Positions 27,354 to 36,575 of a stretch of DNA of 64,000 bases are shown one piece after another. The DNA is from Psychroflexus gondwanensis ACAM 44 (lineage in GTDB: Bacteria; Bacteroidota; Bacteroidia; Flavobacteriales; Flavobacteriaceae). The notes under the pieces were generated by a model that saw only the letters and a list, made by a program, of their open reading frames with translations, did no database searches and was not told the DNA's origin. The stretch's first letter is position 1, and the number at the start of each line of letters is the position of its first letter. Both the position numbers and the translations under genes were made by a program. Location of the stretch: the NCBI RefSeq assembly GCF_000355905.1, contig NZ_APLF01000004.1:62001-126000 (forward strand), written 5' to 3'.

Positions 27354-27680
27354 TTATTTAAGTTTTGGATTATTTTTATGACGATCGTGATCCCGTTTGG
27401 TCTTAAGATCTAATTTCTTATCGAACGCCTCTTGCAAATCAATTCCTGTTTGATTTGCCAAACATAAGACAACAAACATAACATCGGCTAGCTCCTCACC
27501 TAAATCTTTGGACTTATCGCTTTCCTTTTCACTTTGCTCACCATAGCGTCTAGCAATAATTCTAGCCACTTCACCAACTTCTTCGGTAAGCTGAGCCATG
27601 TTGGTAAGTTCATTAAAATATCTTACGCCATGTGAATTAATCCATTCGTCTACTTCTAGTTGAGCACCTTTAATATCCAT
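27354..27680 (-). CDS. MazG-type nucleotide pyrophosphohydrolase
   Basis: This is a small all-alpha NTP pyrophosphatase of 108 residues, of the MazG/RS21-C6 type, that likely hydrolyses (deoxy)nucleoside triphosphates to monophosphates and helps clean the pool. The metal motifs are present: EEVGE near residues 33-37, and EELADVMFVV with its E and D. It follows the DUF3857 gene by six bases. A decayed second copy of its first codons lies at 29825-29968. Confidence 0.88.
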   Translation of the reverse strand: MDIKGAQLEVDEWINSHGVRYFNELTNMAQLTEEVGEVARIIARRYGEQSEKESDKSKDLGEELADVMFVVLCLANQTGIDLQEAFDKKLDLKTKRDHDRHKNNPKLK

Positions 27681-27686
27681 AAATAA

Positions 27687-29660
27687 TTATGATTTAACGA
27701 GAACAATTTTTTCATTCTCTTTATTTATCAAAGAAATATAAAATTCTCTTAATGAGTTATAATCTTGAGGTAAAAATAACGCTGCATTTACTTCATGATT
27801 AACCTTTACTGAAATTACATTATTAAATTCCTCTATCAAATAGGTCAATTGCGCAACCCCATCTCCCAGTTTGAATATTGCTTTTTCCGGTATATAATCT
27901 ACTTGATAGCCTTCAGGAATTTTGATAGTAATAAAATTTTCAACAGTTCTAGGAAAAGTGAAATCGATGGGGTACACCCGTTCTTCTTCTTTGAAAGGAT
28001 TCTCTTTTAGCTTTAAAAATAGCATTGGTGATACATAAAGTTTATCACCAATTTTCTCAATAAGTTTTGCCTTTCCTGAAAAATTAAATTCTTCTATCAA
28101 AGGCTTTAAAGCGTCATTTAAATTTTTAGTTTTAATATCACTGATATGATCTATACCAAAGTAATTTTCATAGTTCAGCCTTTTTTGATCCTCACTTTTA
28201 TTATTTAAAGATCTTCTAGACTCCCAACCGTATTGATCTAGTGAAATTATTCTACAAAACCCACTTATTTCACCTTGAGTGTTAAGTTCTGCCTTCACTT
28301 GATATTTTTTTAATGAATTTGTCGGTGGAAAAATATCCAGCGCTTGGAATCCATTAGGTTTAATTAGTGTTCCCTTCCAGTTTAAAGCACGACTTGGTAA
28401 AATATTTGGAGAAGCAAATTCATCTGTTGCATCTAATAAAAATATTTCTCCTTTAATGTTGACATGAGTGAATACATAATTTAAACCCGATATGGTGGGG
28501 AATAATGGAATGCCATTGGATATTGTACTAGATAATACGGGATTAGCATCTAGGTTAGCCTCCCTCAACATTGCTGTTAGCATAACATTAATATCCGCTG
28601 AATTTCCTACACCCTCCTCGTATATTTTATTGAGCTTTTTACTAGTAAATCGTCTCTCTTCATCATTCCAAGTCATTTTATTTTTTACAAAATTAAAAAC
28701 AGCAATCATTTTATCTTTAGGAAGAGTCTTATTTTTCAGGATAGAGTTAAGATCATTCTTAAAATATCTTGTTCTAGAAATTTCTTTTTTATACGTATCC
28801 GTTTCACTTAAGGTTTTAACCACATCATCCCAGGTTATGGAGACGACTTTAAACGGTTCTAGCACTCGATTTTTATAGGATGATAGCTCGTAGCCTACGG
28901 ATGGGAAATAATTTGAAATTTTGTTTGCATAGGGTTCGTTCTCAATTTTAGGCAAATTAGTTCCAACATATGTAATTTGTCTAATAGGAGTGTCTAGGTT
29001 TGTTCCTTCATATTTCACGTATAACGAGCCTTTTTTAACTTTATCTATAGTTTCAAAAGGATAATAGCCTTTAGTTCTAACATTGTAAGCCAAGTAATCT
29101 ATCGGTATACTTGTTTTATATTCAGAATAACGAGTTGGTATACTATTTTGAAAAATCCAATTTGACAAATTACCGATATGTGGGGAATCAATTGAGTAGG
29201 AGTACTGAATGATTACACCATCTTGAACTTTAGGTAAAGTGAATTTTTTAGCTTTCCAAAACTCACTTAAATCCACATCAAAGATATCGCTCTCCTTTAA
29301 TATTTCTTTTTCAATTTTGCCATCATTTTCATAGTAAACAATACCCTTAATATTAGATAATGTTTCTTTGTCTGGGTTTCGTTCTCCAATATAGTAGGGA
29401 AGTTGAACATTAGCTTGACTATAGCCTTCTTTGGTATATATTTTTATCCTTTTGACTACCACAAATTTATATTCCCAAGAATTCAGGATGGAAAAAGAAA
29501 TTTCTCCTTTGTTATAAAGAACTTCAGCTGAAGTGGTCGAGTCTAAAGTGCTTTGGGTTTCCCTCAACATGTCTAAGGTAATATCTTCAAGGGTCTTGGT
29601 CTGAGAAAGGGCAAGACTAGAATAAAATAAAACTAAAAATAATGTATAAATTAATTTCAC
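27687..29660 (-). CDS. DUF3857/transglutaminase-like exported protein (paralogue 1)
   Basis: This is a 657-residue protein with a signal peptide (1-20, ending LALSQ), an N-terminal DUF3857 beta domain (about 50-240) and a transglutaminase-like domain (about 290-420), then a beta-rich C-terminus. In the transglutaminase fold the position of the catalytic cysteine is serine (S354 in VGNSADIN), while the histidine (H399) and aspartate (D410) remain, so protease or transferase activity is doubtful. It is paralogous to the two genes upstream. Its last 107 codons are almost identical in DNA to paralogue 2. Confidence 0.85.
   Translation of the reverse strand: MKLIYTLFLVLFYSSLALSQTKTLEDITLDMLRETQSTLDSTTSAEVLYNKGEISFSILNSWEYKFVVVKRIKIYTKEGYSQANVQLPYYIGERNPDKETLSNIKGIVYYENDGKIEKEILKESDIFDVDLSEFWKAKKFTLPKVQDGVIIQYSYSIDSPHIGNLSNWIFQNSIPTRYSEYKTSIPIDYLAYNVRTKGYYPFETIDKVKKGSLYVKYEGTNLDTPIRQITYVGTNLPKIENEPYANKISNYFPSVGYELSSYKNRVLEPFKVVSITWDDVVKTLSETDTYKKEISRTRYFKNDLNSILKNKTLPKDKMIAVFNFVKNKMTWNDEERRFTSKKLNKIYEEGVGNSADINVMLTAMLREANLDANPVLSSTISNGIPLFPTISGLNYVFTHVNIKGEIFLLDATDEFASPNILPSRALNWKGTLIKPNGFQALDIFPPTNSLKKYQVKAELNTQGEISGFCRIISLDQYGWESRRSLNNKSEDQKRLNYENYFGIDHISDIKTKNLNDALKPLIEEFNFSGKAKLIEKIGDKLYVSPMLFLKLKENPFKEEERVYPIDFTFPRTVENFITIKIPEGYQVDYIPEKAIFKLGDGVAQLTYLIEEFNNVISVKVNHEVNAALFLPQDYNSLREFYISLINKENEKIVLVKS
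27705..28025. repeat. Identical 321-bp tract, copy 1 (within DUF3857 paralogue 1)
   Basis: Bases 27705-28025 are identical to 29993-30313 (constant offset 2288). One mismatch at 27704 precedes a further near-identical stretch back to about 27661. Upstream of 28025 the two genes diverge to ordinary paralogue levels. Confidence 0.9.
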
Positions 29661-29824
29661 GTTTAAAAGATCTAATTGGAGTTGTGTTTATAGATTAGTA
29701 AAGTTTGCTTTTCAATTGATAGATAGACACTAAATTCAGATTTTAACCAAGAATACATAACTCTATCTATGGATATTTTTTTTAATAAAATCATCTCAAT
29801 TTACAAATCCTCTACAGAGGTAAA

Positions 29825-29968
29825 CTAAAGTAAATTCAAGGGTAGATAAACACAAAAATCATTGGATTTATCACTCCTTTTCGCATGTGATAACTGTCCG
29901 TAATAATACCTTGAACGATTGGAGTTTATAAATTTATCGAATTGAATTTGAACACCTTTAATGTCCAT
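29825..29968 (-). pseudogene. Decayed 5' end of a second mazG gene
   Basis: A 47-codon frame starts ATG at 29968, six bases after the stop of DUF3857 paralogue 2, exactly the spacing of intact mazG after paralogue 1. Its first 22 residues, MDIKGVQIQFDKFINSNRSR plus YY, match intact MazG at 12 of 22 positions. After that the similarity is lost and the frame stops, without the EEVGE metal motif. The rest of the 314-base gap (29661-29824) shows nothing else I can name. Confidence 0.7.
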
Positions 29969-29974
29969 AAATAA

Positions 29975-31936
29975 TTATGATTTAACGAGAATAATTTTTT
30001 CATTCTCTTTATTTATCAAAGAAATATAAAATTCTCTTAATGAGTTATAATCTTGAGGTAAAAATAACGCTGCATTTACTTCATGATTAACCTTTACTGA
30101 AATTACATTATTAAATTCCTCTATCAAATAGGTCAATTGCGCAACCCCATCTCCCAGTTTGAATATTGCTTTTTCCGGTATATAATCTACTTGATAGCCT
30201 TCAGGAATTTTGATAGTAATAAAATTTTCAACAGTTCTAGGAAAAGTGAAATCGATGGGGTACACCCGTTCTTCTTCTTTGAAAGGATTCTCTTTTAGCT
30301 TTAAAAATAGCATCGGTGATAAGTAAAGTTTATCTCCAATTTTCTCAACAAATTGCTCTTTTCCTGAGAAGGTAAAACCTTCTAATAATGGTTTCGAAGT
30401 GTCTTTGAGATTTGAATTTGATATCTCTTCAATTTTGTTGACACTATAAGCATTCTCATATTTCAATTTTAATTCATCATCGCTTTTTTTATTTAAGGAT
30501 CGTCTAGACTCCAAACCATATTGATCCAAAGAAATGATTCTGCACATTCCATTCACTTCTCCTTCTGAGGTGAGTTCTGCTTGAATTTGGAATTTTTTCC
30601 TTGAACGACTAGAAGGTTTAAGGTCTAAAGATTCAAATCCATTTGATTTAATAATAGTTCCTGTCCAGTTGAGGGCACGCTTAGGCAAGATATTTGGAGA
30701 TGTAAATTCATCTGTAGCATCTAAAAGAAAAGTTTCACCATTGATAGTGACATGAGCAAATACATAATTAAATCCCGATATAGTTGGAAATAATGGAATA
30801 CCATTAGATATTGTACTCGACAGGACTGGATTAGCATCCAAATTCGCCTCTCTTAGCATTGCTATTAGCATAACATTAATATCTGCTGAATTTCCTACAC
30901 CCTCTTCATAAACTTTATCTAACTTATCACTTGAATACCTTCTTTCTTCATCGTTCCAAGTCATCTTATTCTTTACAAAATTAAAGATTGTATTCATTTT
31001 ATCTGTAGGGAGAGTTTTGTCTTTTAGTATGGCTTTAAGCTCATCTTCAAAATAATTTGATCTTGAAATTTCTTTTTTATAAGTATCTGTATCACTTAAT
31101 GTTTTTACCACATCATCCCAAGTTCTAGAAACTGATTTATAAGCTTCATACTGGCCAGTTTTATAAGACGATAACTCATAGCCAATAGAAGGTAAATAGT
31201 TTGAAACATTGTTGACAAAGGGTTCCTCTTCAATTTTAGGTAGGTTTATACCAATATGCTTAGATTCTTTTATTGATGTCCTAGTCTGAAATCCTGCTAA
31301 TGAACCTTCTTTTACATCGCTGAACGTTTCAAATGGGTAATAACCTTTTGTTTTTATACTATAGGCTAAGTATTCCCCAGGTATTCTTGTTGTATATTCA
31401 GAATACCGCGTTGGTATAGTGTTTTGAAATACCCACTTTGGTAGATTGCTAATGTGTGGAGAATCTATGGTATAAGAATATTCTATAATAACACCATCTT
31501 GAATTTTGGGCAAAGTAAATTTTTTAGCTTCCCACATTTCGCTTAAATCTACATCAAAGATATCTCGATTTCTTATTTTTTCTCGTTCAATTTCTCCATC
31601 TTCCTCATAGTAAACATAGCCATCTATATTCGATACAGATTCTTTATCTGAATTTTTGTCCCCTACATAATACTGAATTTGGACATTAGCTTGATTATAA
31701 CCTTCTTGACTGTATATCTTTATTCTTCTAATTACCTCAAATTGATATTCCCAAGAATTCCTTACAGAAAAGGATATTTTTCCTTTTTCATAAAGAACTT
31801 CAGCAACCGCTGAAGAATCTGAAGGGCTTTGGGCTTCCCTCAGCATTTCTAACGTAATATCTTCAAGTTCCTGAGATTGAGAATAACCAAAATTGAAAGT
31901 AAGTAGAGTAAATAATAATGCGAAAATTAATTTCAT
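29975..31936 (-). CDS. DUF3857/transglutaminase-like exported protein (paralogue 2)
   Basis: This 653-residue protein has the same architecture as paralogue 1: signal peptide (ending GYSQ), DUF3857, transglutaminase-like fold and beta C-terminus. The cysteine position is again serine in VGNSADIN, with the His (YVFAHV) and Asp (LLDATDE) kept. The last 107 residues differ from paralogue 1 by one conservative change. The gap to paralogue 3 is 35 bases. Probable extracytoplasmic location; function unknown. Confidence 0.85.
   Translation of the reverse strand: MKLIFALLFTLLTFNFGYSQSQELEDITLEMLREAQSPSDSSAVAEVLYEKGKISFSVRNSWEYQFEVIRRIKIYSQEGYNQANVQIQYYVGDKNSDKESVSNIDGYVYYEEDGEIEREKIRNRDIFDVDLSEMWEAKKFTLPKIQDGVIIEYSYTIDSPHISNLPKWVFQNTIPTRYSEYTTRIPGEYLAYSIKTKGYYPFETFSDVKEGSLAGFQTRTSIKESKHIGINLPKIEEEPFVNNVSNYLPSIGYELSSYKTGQYEAYKSVSRTWDDVVKTLSDTDTYKKEISRSNYFEDELKAILKDKTLPTDKMNTIFNFVKNKMTWNDEERRYSSDKLDKVYEEGVGNSADINVMLIAMLREANLDANPVLSSTISNGIPLFPTISGFNYVFAHVTINGETFLLDATDEFTSPNILPKRALNWTGTIIKSNGFESLDLKPSSRSRKKFQIQAELTSEGEVNGMCRIISLDQYGLESRRSLNKKSDDELKLKYENAYSVNKIEEISNSNLKDTSKPLLEGFTFSGKEQFVEKIGDKLYLSPMLFLKLKENPFKEEERVYPIDFTFPRTVENFITIKIPEGYQVDYIPEKAIFKLGDGVAQLTYLIEEFNNVISVKVNHEVNAALFLPQDYNSLREFYISLINKENEKIILVKS
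29993..30313. repeat. Identical 321-bp tract, copy 2 (within DUF3857 paralogue 2)
   Basis: This is the partner of 27705-28025, identical base for base. The homology also continues past the stop codon into the mazG remnant, as expected for a duplicated unit. Confidence 0.9.
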
Positions 31937-31971
31937 TTTTAAAGTTTTTTAAAAAATAATATATAGAAAGG

Positions 31972-33864
31972 TTAGGTTAATTTTAAACTTAATTTAGTAT
32001 TATCATACTTCGAAATTTGTGAAAAGAATTCGACAAATTTTTCATAATCAGATTTTTGATAATTATTCTTATTCAACCTAAAATATCTTTTTACGATTAG
32101 CGTATTGTCCTTAATTTCAAAACTTAGTTGATAGGAACCAAACTCGGAGTCCAAATTAATATCTTTGAGTTCTGTGTCTAGAGTGAGGTTTTCTAAATTG
32201 AAAGTGAATTCATCCTCGTCGACGAATCCCCTCGAAACATTAAATGGAGTTTGTCTTACTTTATAATTAGGCAGATTAACTTGAAATTTATTGAACGGAT
32301 TAACATCTAGAATAAGATCATTCCCATAAATTTTGACATAGTTATCTGCTTTAAGTTTAACCTTCTCAATAAAGGTCACATCCTCTTTATTATTTGAAAA
32401 TTCATGACTTATCAGGATCATTTCTTTTAAGTTATTCCAATACGATAAATAATGTGATTTTATATTTTTCTCATTTTCTCCGCCAAGACTATATCTGTTA
32501 TCATATTGTGTACCACTGGTCTTAATTTTTACATTAGCAGTAATAGCCTTTTCAATAATATTTATTTCTGCTGTTGTTTTTTGGTAGTTATCCTTTTCTG
32601 TGTAGGCTGGAGTTCGTAATATTTCTCCACCAGTAGGATTTACAGCCAAAACTTTTCTATCGTCTGTGAAGGTTCCTAAAAAATTGAAGGGTATGTCTTG
32701 GCTTGTACATTCCAGCCAAATATCTTCATCATTTTCTTGAGGTATATTTAGAATAACATGATTTCCTTGCATAGAAGTAAAATCTTCTGATATATCTTGA
32801 ATTTCAGAACCAGAATAAACAACGCAATAGTTAGATTCAATATCGACTAGATTGAGTAAAGCCTTTGTATAATTCGTTAAGCCTTTACAGTCCCCATACT
32901 TTTTATCATCAACTTCTTTTGCTGAAATTGGCTTCCAACCTCCTAAACCAATTTGAACACTTATATATCTCGTATTATTTTGGACATACTCATATATTGC
33001 CTTAGCCTTTTTTCTTGTAGTTTCAAGGTTTTGAGTAAGTAATTTAATTTCGGAAATTGTAGATTCTGGAAGTTGATCTAAGCCTTTTAGTAAATTTTCG
33101 TGTTGCCATAAACCAAATTCCTGCCAGTTACTCACCTCTCCTTTTTCCCCTTCAAGCTCAAACGTTTGTAGAGCAAACATAACCTTTGGTGTAAATGTTT
33201 CAAATGAAGGGCTATAAACTTCTCTAGATATAGACGGCAAATTAGAAACTGAATAGGTTAGCAAATTAGGGTTTTCGTTCTCTATCGAAACCCCTTCCAT
33301 AAACCCATTTTCTGAAAATCTCAAAACAATTCCGGAATTGTTTTCTATTCGAAAGGTCGATGACTTAATTGACTGATAATAATTCGTATAAGGAGTAAAA
33401 CTTTTTATAAAAGCTGTATTACTTGTCTTGGTTTCTTTTTCAAAATGAATGGTAACAGGGTAACTTGCAGGTGTATACTCCAGATATTTAACCCTATTAT
33501 CTGTATATAAACTAACAGAACTTACAGCACTAACATCCATAAAATCCCTCTCTTTAAACGTTTTAATTTCAGAACCTAAAGCATTATAAATTGTAACTTC
33601 TAAATTTCTAATCTTAGTGGATTTATCATAGGAAGCATAAGCATCTAAGGCTGACATTCCTTTTTCATTAAGGATAGTTATTATTTTATCCTCATGTATT
33701 GTCATATCATCGTAGTCATCTATAATGACTCGAATGTTTTGTTGAATAATAACTGAATTGGATTTTTCTATCAGCTCTGCAGTTAGATTTGCTATCGAAT
33801 AGTTCTCTTGTGCACTGGAAATAAATGTCACAAAAAGAAATATCAGGAATAAAGGATTTTTCAT
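31972..33864 (-). CDS. DUF3857/transglutaminase-like exported protein (paralogue 3)
   Basis: This 630-residue protein starts at ATG 33864 (MKNPLFLIF); the longer frame begins at a TTG three codons upstream. It has a signal peptide ending SSAQ, a DUF3857 domain (about 40-230) and a transglutaminase domain (about 280-400). Unlike the two neighbours it keeps the canonical catalytic cysteine (C326 in YGDCKGLTN), with histidine in GNHVILN and an acidic residue in WLECTSQ. It is therefore the likely active member. It follows dtd by 43 bases. Confidence 0.86.
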   Translation of the reverse strand: MKNPLFLIFLFVTFISSAQENYSIANLTAELIEKSNSVIIQQNIRVIIDDYDDMTIHEDKIITILNEKGMSALDAYASYDKSTKIRNLEVTIYNALGSEIKTFKERDFMDVSAVSSVSLYTDNRVKYLEYTPASYPVTIHFEKETKTSNTAFIKSFTPYTNYYQSIKSSTFRIENNSGIVLRFSENGFMEGVSIENENPNLLTYSVSNLPSISREVYSPSFETFTPKVMFALQTFELEGEKGEVSNWQEFGLWQHENLLKGLDQLPESTISEIKLLTQNLETTRKKAKAIYEYVQNNTRYISVQIGLGGWKPISAKEVDDKKYGDCKGLTNYTKALLNLVDIESNYCVVYSGSEIQDISEDFTSMQGNHVILNIPQENDEDIWLECTSQDIPFNFLGTFTDDRKVLAVNPTGGEILRTPAYTEKDNYQKTTAEINIIEKAITANVKIKTSGTQYDNRYSLGGENEKNIKSHYLSYWNNLKEMILISHEFSNNKEDVTFIEKVKLKADNYVKIYGNDLILDVNPFNKFQVNLPNYKVRQTPFNVSRGFVDEDEFTFNLENLTLDTELKDINLDSEFGSYQLSFEIKDNTLIVKRYFRLNKNNYQKSDYEKFVEFFSQISKYDNTKLSLKLT

Positions 33865-33907
33865 ATCAATCAAAATTATAAAAATTTCTTAAAGTTCCTA
33901 AGGAATT

Positions 33908-34360
33908 CTATAATTTAACCTTAGAATCGAGTATAAATGTTAAAGGTCCATCGTTGATTAATGAGACCTGCATATTAGCTCCAAATCTTCCAGTTTGAAT
34001 TTTGGTGATGGTTTCATTTTGAAGAGTTTCTAAGAAATCATCGTATAGTTTTTGGGCCAACTCTGGCTTGGCAGACTTCGTAAAACTAGGTCTATTTCCC
34101 TTTTTTAATGAAGCATGTAAAGTAAACTGACTCACGACAAGCAATTCACCTTCAATATCCTTAAGGCTCAAATTCATCTTATCCTCATCATCAGGAAAAA
34201 CTCTTAGATTTATTATTTTTTTGACCAGCAAATTTATATCCTCTTGCCCATCTTCATTCTCAATGCCCAAAAAAATAAGCAAACCTGTATTTATAGTCCC
34301 TGAAATTTCATTTCCTATTTCAACTGAAGCTTCCTTTACTCTTTGTACAACTATTTTCAT
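33908..34360 (-). CDS. dtd: D-aminoacyl-tRNA deacylase
   Basis: DTD removes D-amino acids (and glycine from tRNA-Ala) from mischarged tRNAs. The 150 residues match the family length. The SQFTLHAS motif and the Gly-cisPro-type motif NDGPLTF are intact, and the start MKIVVQRVKEASVEI is typical. It begins one base after the rsgA stop and precedes the DUF3857 genes. Confidence 0.96.
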   Translation of the reverse strand: MKIVVQRVKEASVEIGNEISGTINTGLLIFLGIENEDGQEDINLLVKKIINLRVFPDDEDKMNLSLKDIEGELLVVSQFTLHASLKKGNRPSFTKSAKPELAQKLYDDFLETLQNETITKIQTGRFGANMQVSLINDGPLTFILDSKVKL

Positions 34361-34361
34361 A

Positions 34362-35318
34362 TTACCTTAAGTCTTGATAGGGATCTTTCCTGAAATTTTC
34401 GTCTTCATCTCCCTCCATGATTTGTAAGTAGCTTTTGTATCTAGAATAAGCGATTTTATCTTCCGTTAAAGCCTCTTTGACGGCACATTGGGGTTCATCC
34501 ACATGGATGCAATTATTAAATTTACAATTGGATTTAACTTTAAAGAATTCTGGAAAATAATTGTCCAAAGCATACTTATCAATATCCACAACTCCAAAAC
34601 CTCTAATGCCTGGTGTGTCGATAATCTGCCCACCAAAATGAAGTTCGTGCATTTCTGCAAAGGTGGTTGTATGCTGGCCTTGCTTGTGTTGAAGAGATAT
34701 TTCTGAAGTCTTGATGTTAAGATTGGGCTCAATGGCGTTGACCAAAGTAGATTTGCCAACTCCACTATGTCCAGCAAAAACACTTACGTTATCTTTCATT
34801 AGTGCTTTTACTTGGTCTAAATTTTCTCCAGTTTCAGCAGAAATACCAATACAGGTATACCCTATTTTCCTGTAGAGTTCAGCTAGATATTTCATCTCTG
34901 CAAACTCTTCTACAGAGTAATCATCCACTTTATTAAATAAGAGTACCGTAGGAATATGATAAGCTTCTGCTGTGACCAAAAAACGATCTATAAAGGTTGT
35001 GCTTGTTGGTGGATTATTATAAGTCACCAATAAAAAAGCTAGATCGATGTTAGCCGCAATGATATGAGTTTGTTTAGATAAGTTAACTGACTTACGGATG
35101 ATGTAATTCTTTCTGTCATAAATCTCTTTGATGATTCCTATAGTCTCATCGCCTTTAGTTTCAGTATCAATTTCCACATGATCTCCAACAGATACAGGAT
35201 TTGTGCTTTTAATATCTTTAAGCCTAAACTTACCTTTGATTCTGGAATTATATATCTTTCCATCCTCGGCTTTTAACAAATACCAACTTCCCGTCGATTT
35301 ATAGACCACCGCTTTCAT
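34362..35318 (-). CDS. rsgA: Ribosome small subunit-dependent GTPase A
   Basis: RsgA is a late 30S assembly GTPase. The 318 residues have an N-terminal OB fold and a circularly permuted GTPase: NKVD (G4) comes before GHSGVGKST (G1) and DTPG (G3). A C-terminal zinc knuckle is formed by CKFNNCIHVDEPQC. It starts 31 bases after the DAHP synthase/chorismate mutase gene and is followed by dtd after one base. Confidence 0.96.
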   Translation of the reverse strand: MKAVVYKSTGSWYLLKAEDGKIYNSRIKGKFRLKDIKSTNPVSVGDHVEIDTETKGDETIGIIKEIYDRKNYIIRKSVNLSKQTHIIAANIDLAFLLVTYNNPPTSTTFIDRFLVTAEAYHIPTVLLFNKVDDYSVEEFAEMKYLAELYRKIGYTCIGISAETGENLDQVKALMKDNVSVFAGHSGVGKSTLVNAIEPNLNIKTSEISLQHKQGQHTTTFAEMHELHFGGQIIDTPGIRGFGVVDIDKYALDNYFPEFFKVKSNCKFNNCIHVDEPQCAVKEALTEDKIAYSRYKSYLQIMEGDEDENFRKDPYQDLR

Positions 35319-35349
35319 AAACTTGTTTTTGAATTTGATTCACTGGATA

Positions 35350-36429
35350 TCACTGGCTTATGATTTTATGTTGATGTGCAATCGATTCTTCATGCATGGC
35401 TTTGGTTAGCCGCTCTACAAAATCTTTAGACAAGTCTTTCTTTTCTCCTTCAATAGATAAGCGGTGCAAGACTTTATTCCACCGCTCAGGTTGAAGAATA
35501 GCTACGTTATTTTCCTTTTTAAGTTCTCCAATTTCATCAGCAACTTGCATTCTCTTCCCAAGAAACTCTATAAGTTGATTATCGATGACATCGATCTTAG
35601 ACCTCATCACATTCAACTTTTTGTTGAATTCTTCAGCACCTTCCTTTTTCCTGATGCGTAAATCAATCGTCATTTGCTTTAAGAAATCTGGGGTGATTTG
35701 TTGGGCAGCATCACTCCACGCTTTATCTGGAGTATGATGTGTTTCCACAATCATTCCGTCGTAATTGAGATCTAAAGCGATTTGGCAAATATCAAACACC
35801 AGGTTCCTATCACCTGCAATATGAGAAGGATCGACAAGGATAGGCAAATCTGGGAACTGATTTTGTAAATCGATAGCAATCTGCCACTCTGGGTTATTTC
35901 TATATTTTATTTTCTCATAGGTAGAGAATCCTCTATGGATCACACCTAGGTTTTTAATATTTGCGTTATATAAGCGTTCCACTCCACCAAGCCAAAGAGC
36001 TAGATCGGGATTTACAGGATTTTTGACTAGTACAATTTTATCTGTTCCCTGAAGAGCATCTGCAATTTCTTGAACTATAAATGGACTCACCGTACTTCTA
36101 GCCCCAATCCATAGGACATCTACGTCCGCCTCTAAAGCAAGATCGACATGGGTTTTATTGGCAACTTCAGTAGCAATCATGAGTCCCGTTTCTTCCTTTG
36201 CTCGTTTCAACCACTTCAGACCTATCGCTCCTACTCCTTCAAAGTTTCCGGGACGTGTTCTAGGCTTCCAAATACCAGCACGCATCACGGTAGCATCAGA
36301 ATCTTTAAGTTGGTGGGCGATTTCAAGTACCTGCTCTTCAGTTTCGGCACTACAGGGACCTGCTATGACTAAGGGATGGTCTAAGTTCATCTCCGTTAGC
36401 CAATTTCTTAGATGTTTTTCATTTTTCAT
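35350..36429 (-). CDS. Bifunctional DAHP synthase / chorismate mutase
   Basis: This fusion joins the first committed shikimate step (PEP plus erythrose 4-phosphate) to chorismate mutase, the entry to phenylalanine and tyrosine. The N-terminal part (about 1-265) is the KDO8PS-like DAHP synthase type (GPCSAETEEQ, LWIGARSTVSPF, DPSHIAGDR). The C-terminal part (about 265-355) is an AroQ-type mutase (VMRSKIDVIDNQLIEFLGKR). Fusion to the mutase usually gives feedback control by prephenate or aromatics. I prefer ATG 36429 to the GTG at 36435, which lies in the promoter box. It heads the operon through aroA. Confidence 0.93.
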   Translation of the reverse strand: MKNEKHLRNWLTEMNLDHPLVIAGPCSAETEEQVLEIAHQLKDSDATVMRAGIWKPRTRPGNFEGVGAIGLKWLKRAKEETGLMIATEVANKTHVDLALEADVDVLWIGARSTVSPFIVQEIADALQGTDKIVLVKNPVNPDLALWLGGVERLYNANIKNLGVIHRGFSTYEKIKYRNNPEWQIAIDLQNQFPDLPILVDPSHIAGDRNLVFDICQIALDLNYDGMIVETHHTPDKAWSDAAQQITPDFLKQMTIDLRIRKKEGAEEFNKKLNVMRSKIDVIDNQLIEFLGKRMQVADEIGELKKENNVAILQPERWNKVLHRLSIEGEKKDLSKDFVERLTKAMHEESIAHQHKIISQ

Positions 36430-36434
36430 ATCCA

Positions 36435-36463
36435 CAAAATTAACTTTTAATGTCAGAATTCAA
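36435..36463 (-). promoter_or_regulatory. Promoter of the DAHP synthase/chorismate mutase operon
   Basis: On the minus strand TTG (36461-36463, part of TTTG) is followed after 18 bases by TAATTTTG (36435-36442), within the accepted Bacteroidota spacing. Predicted start of transcription is close to 36430, so the transcript would be leaderless or nearly so. Confidence 0.55.
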
Positions 36464-36526
36464 AGGCTTTTAGCTTGGTTTTAGTGAATTCAATATTCCT
36501 TAAAAAACTGTACAAGTCCATGATTT

Positions 36527-36560
36527 TTGAATTCATTAAAAGATATAATTTGTATTTTTG
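36527..36560 (+). promoter_or_regulatory. Promoter of gldA
   Basis: TTG (36527-36529, in TTTTTG) is followed after 23 bases by TATTTTTG (36553-36560). The gldA ATG is 15 bases further on. Confidence 0.6.
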
Positions 36561-36575
36561 ATTTAAAATTACTGA

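Noticed and set aside
27354-27680. MazG as antitoxin-linked or defence gene
   Set aside because: The neighbours are translation and shikimate genes in a conserved flavobacterial order; no toxin or defence gene is adjacent.
29810-29821. Palindrome CCTCTACAGAGG in the DUF3857 gap
   Set aside because: The loop would be two bases and there is no T tract; too short to call a terminator or site.
36158-36484. Open frame of 108 codons opposite the DAHP synthase gene
   Set aside because: Antisense shadow of a well-conserved gene, no family resemblance and no promoter.
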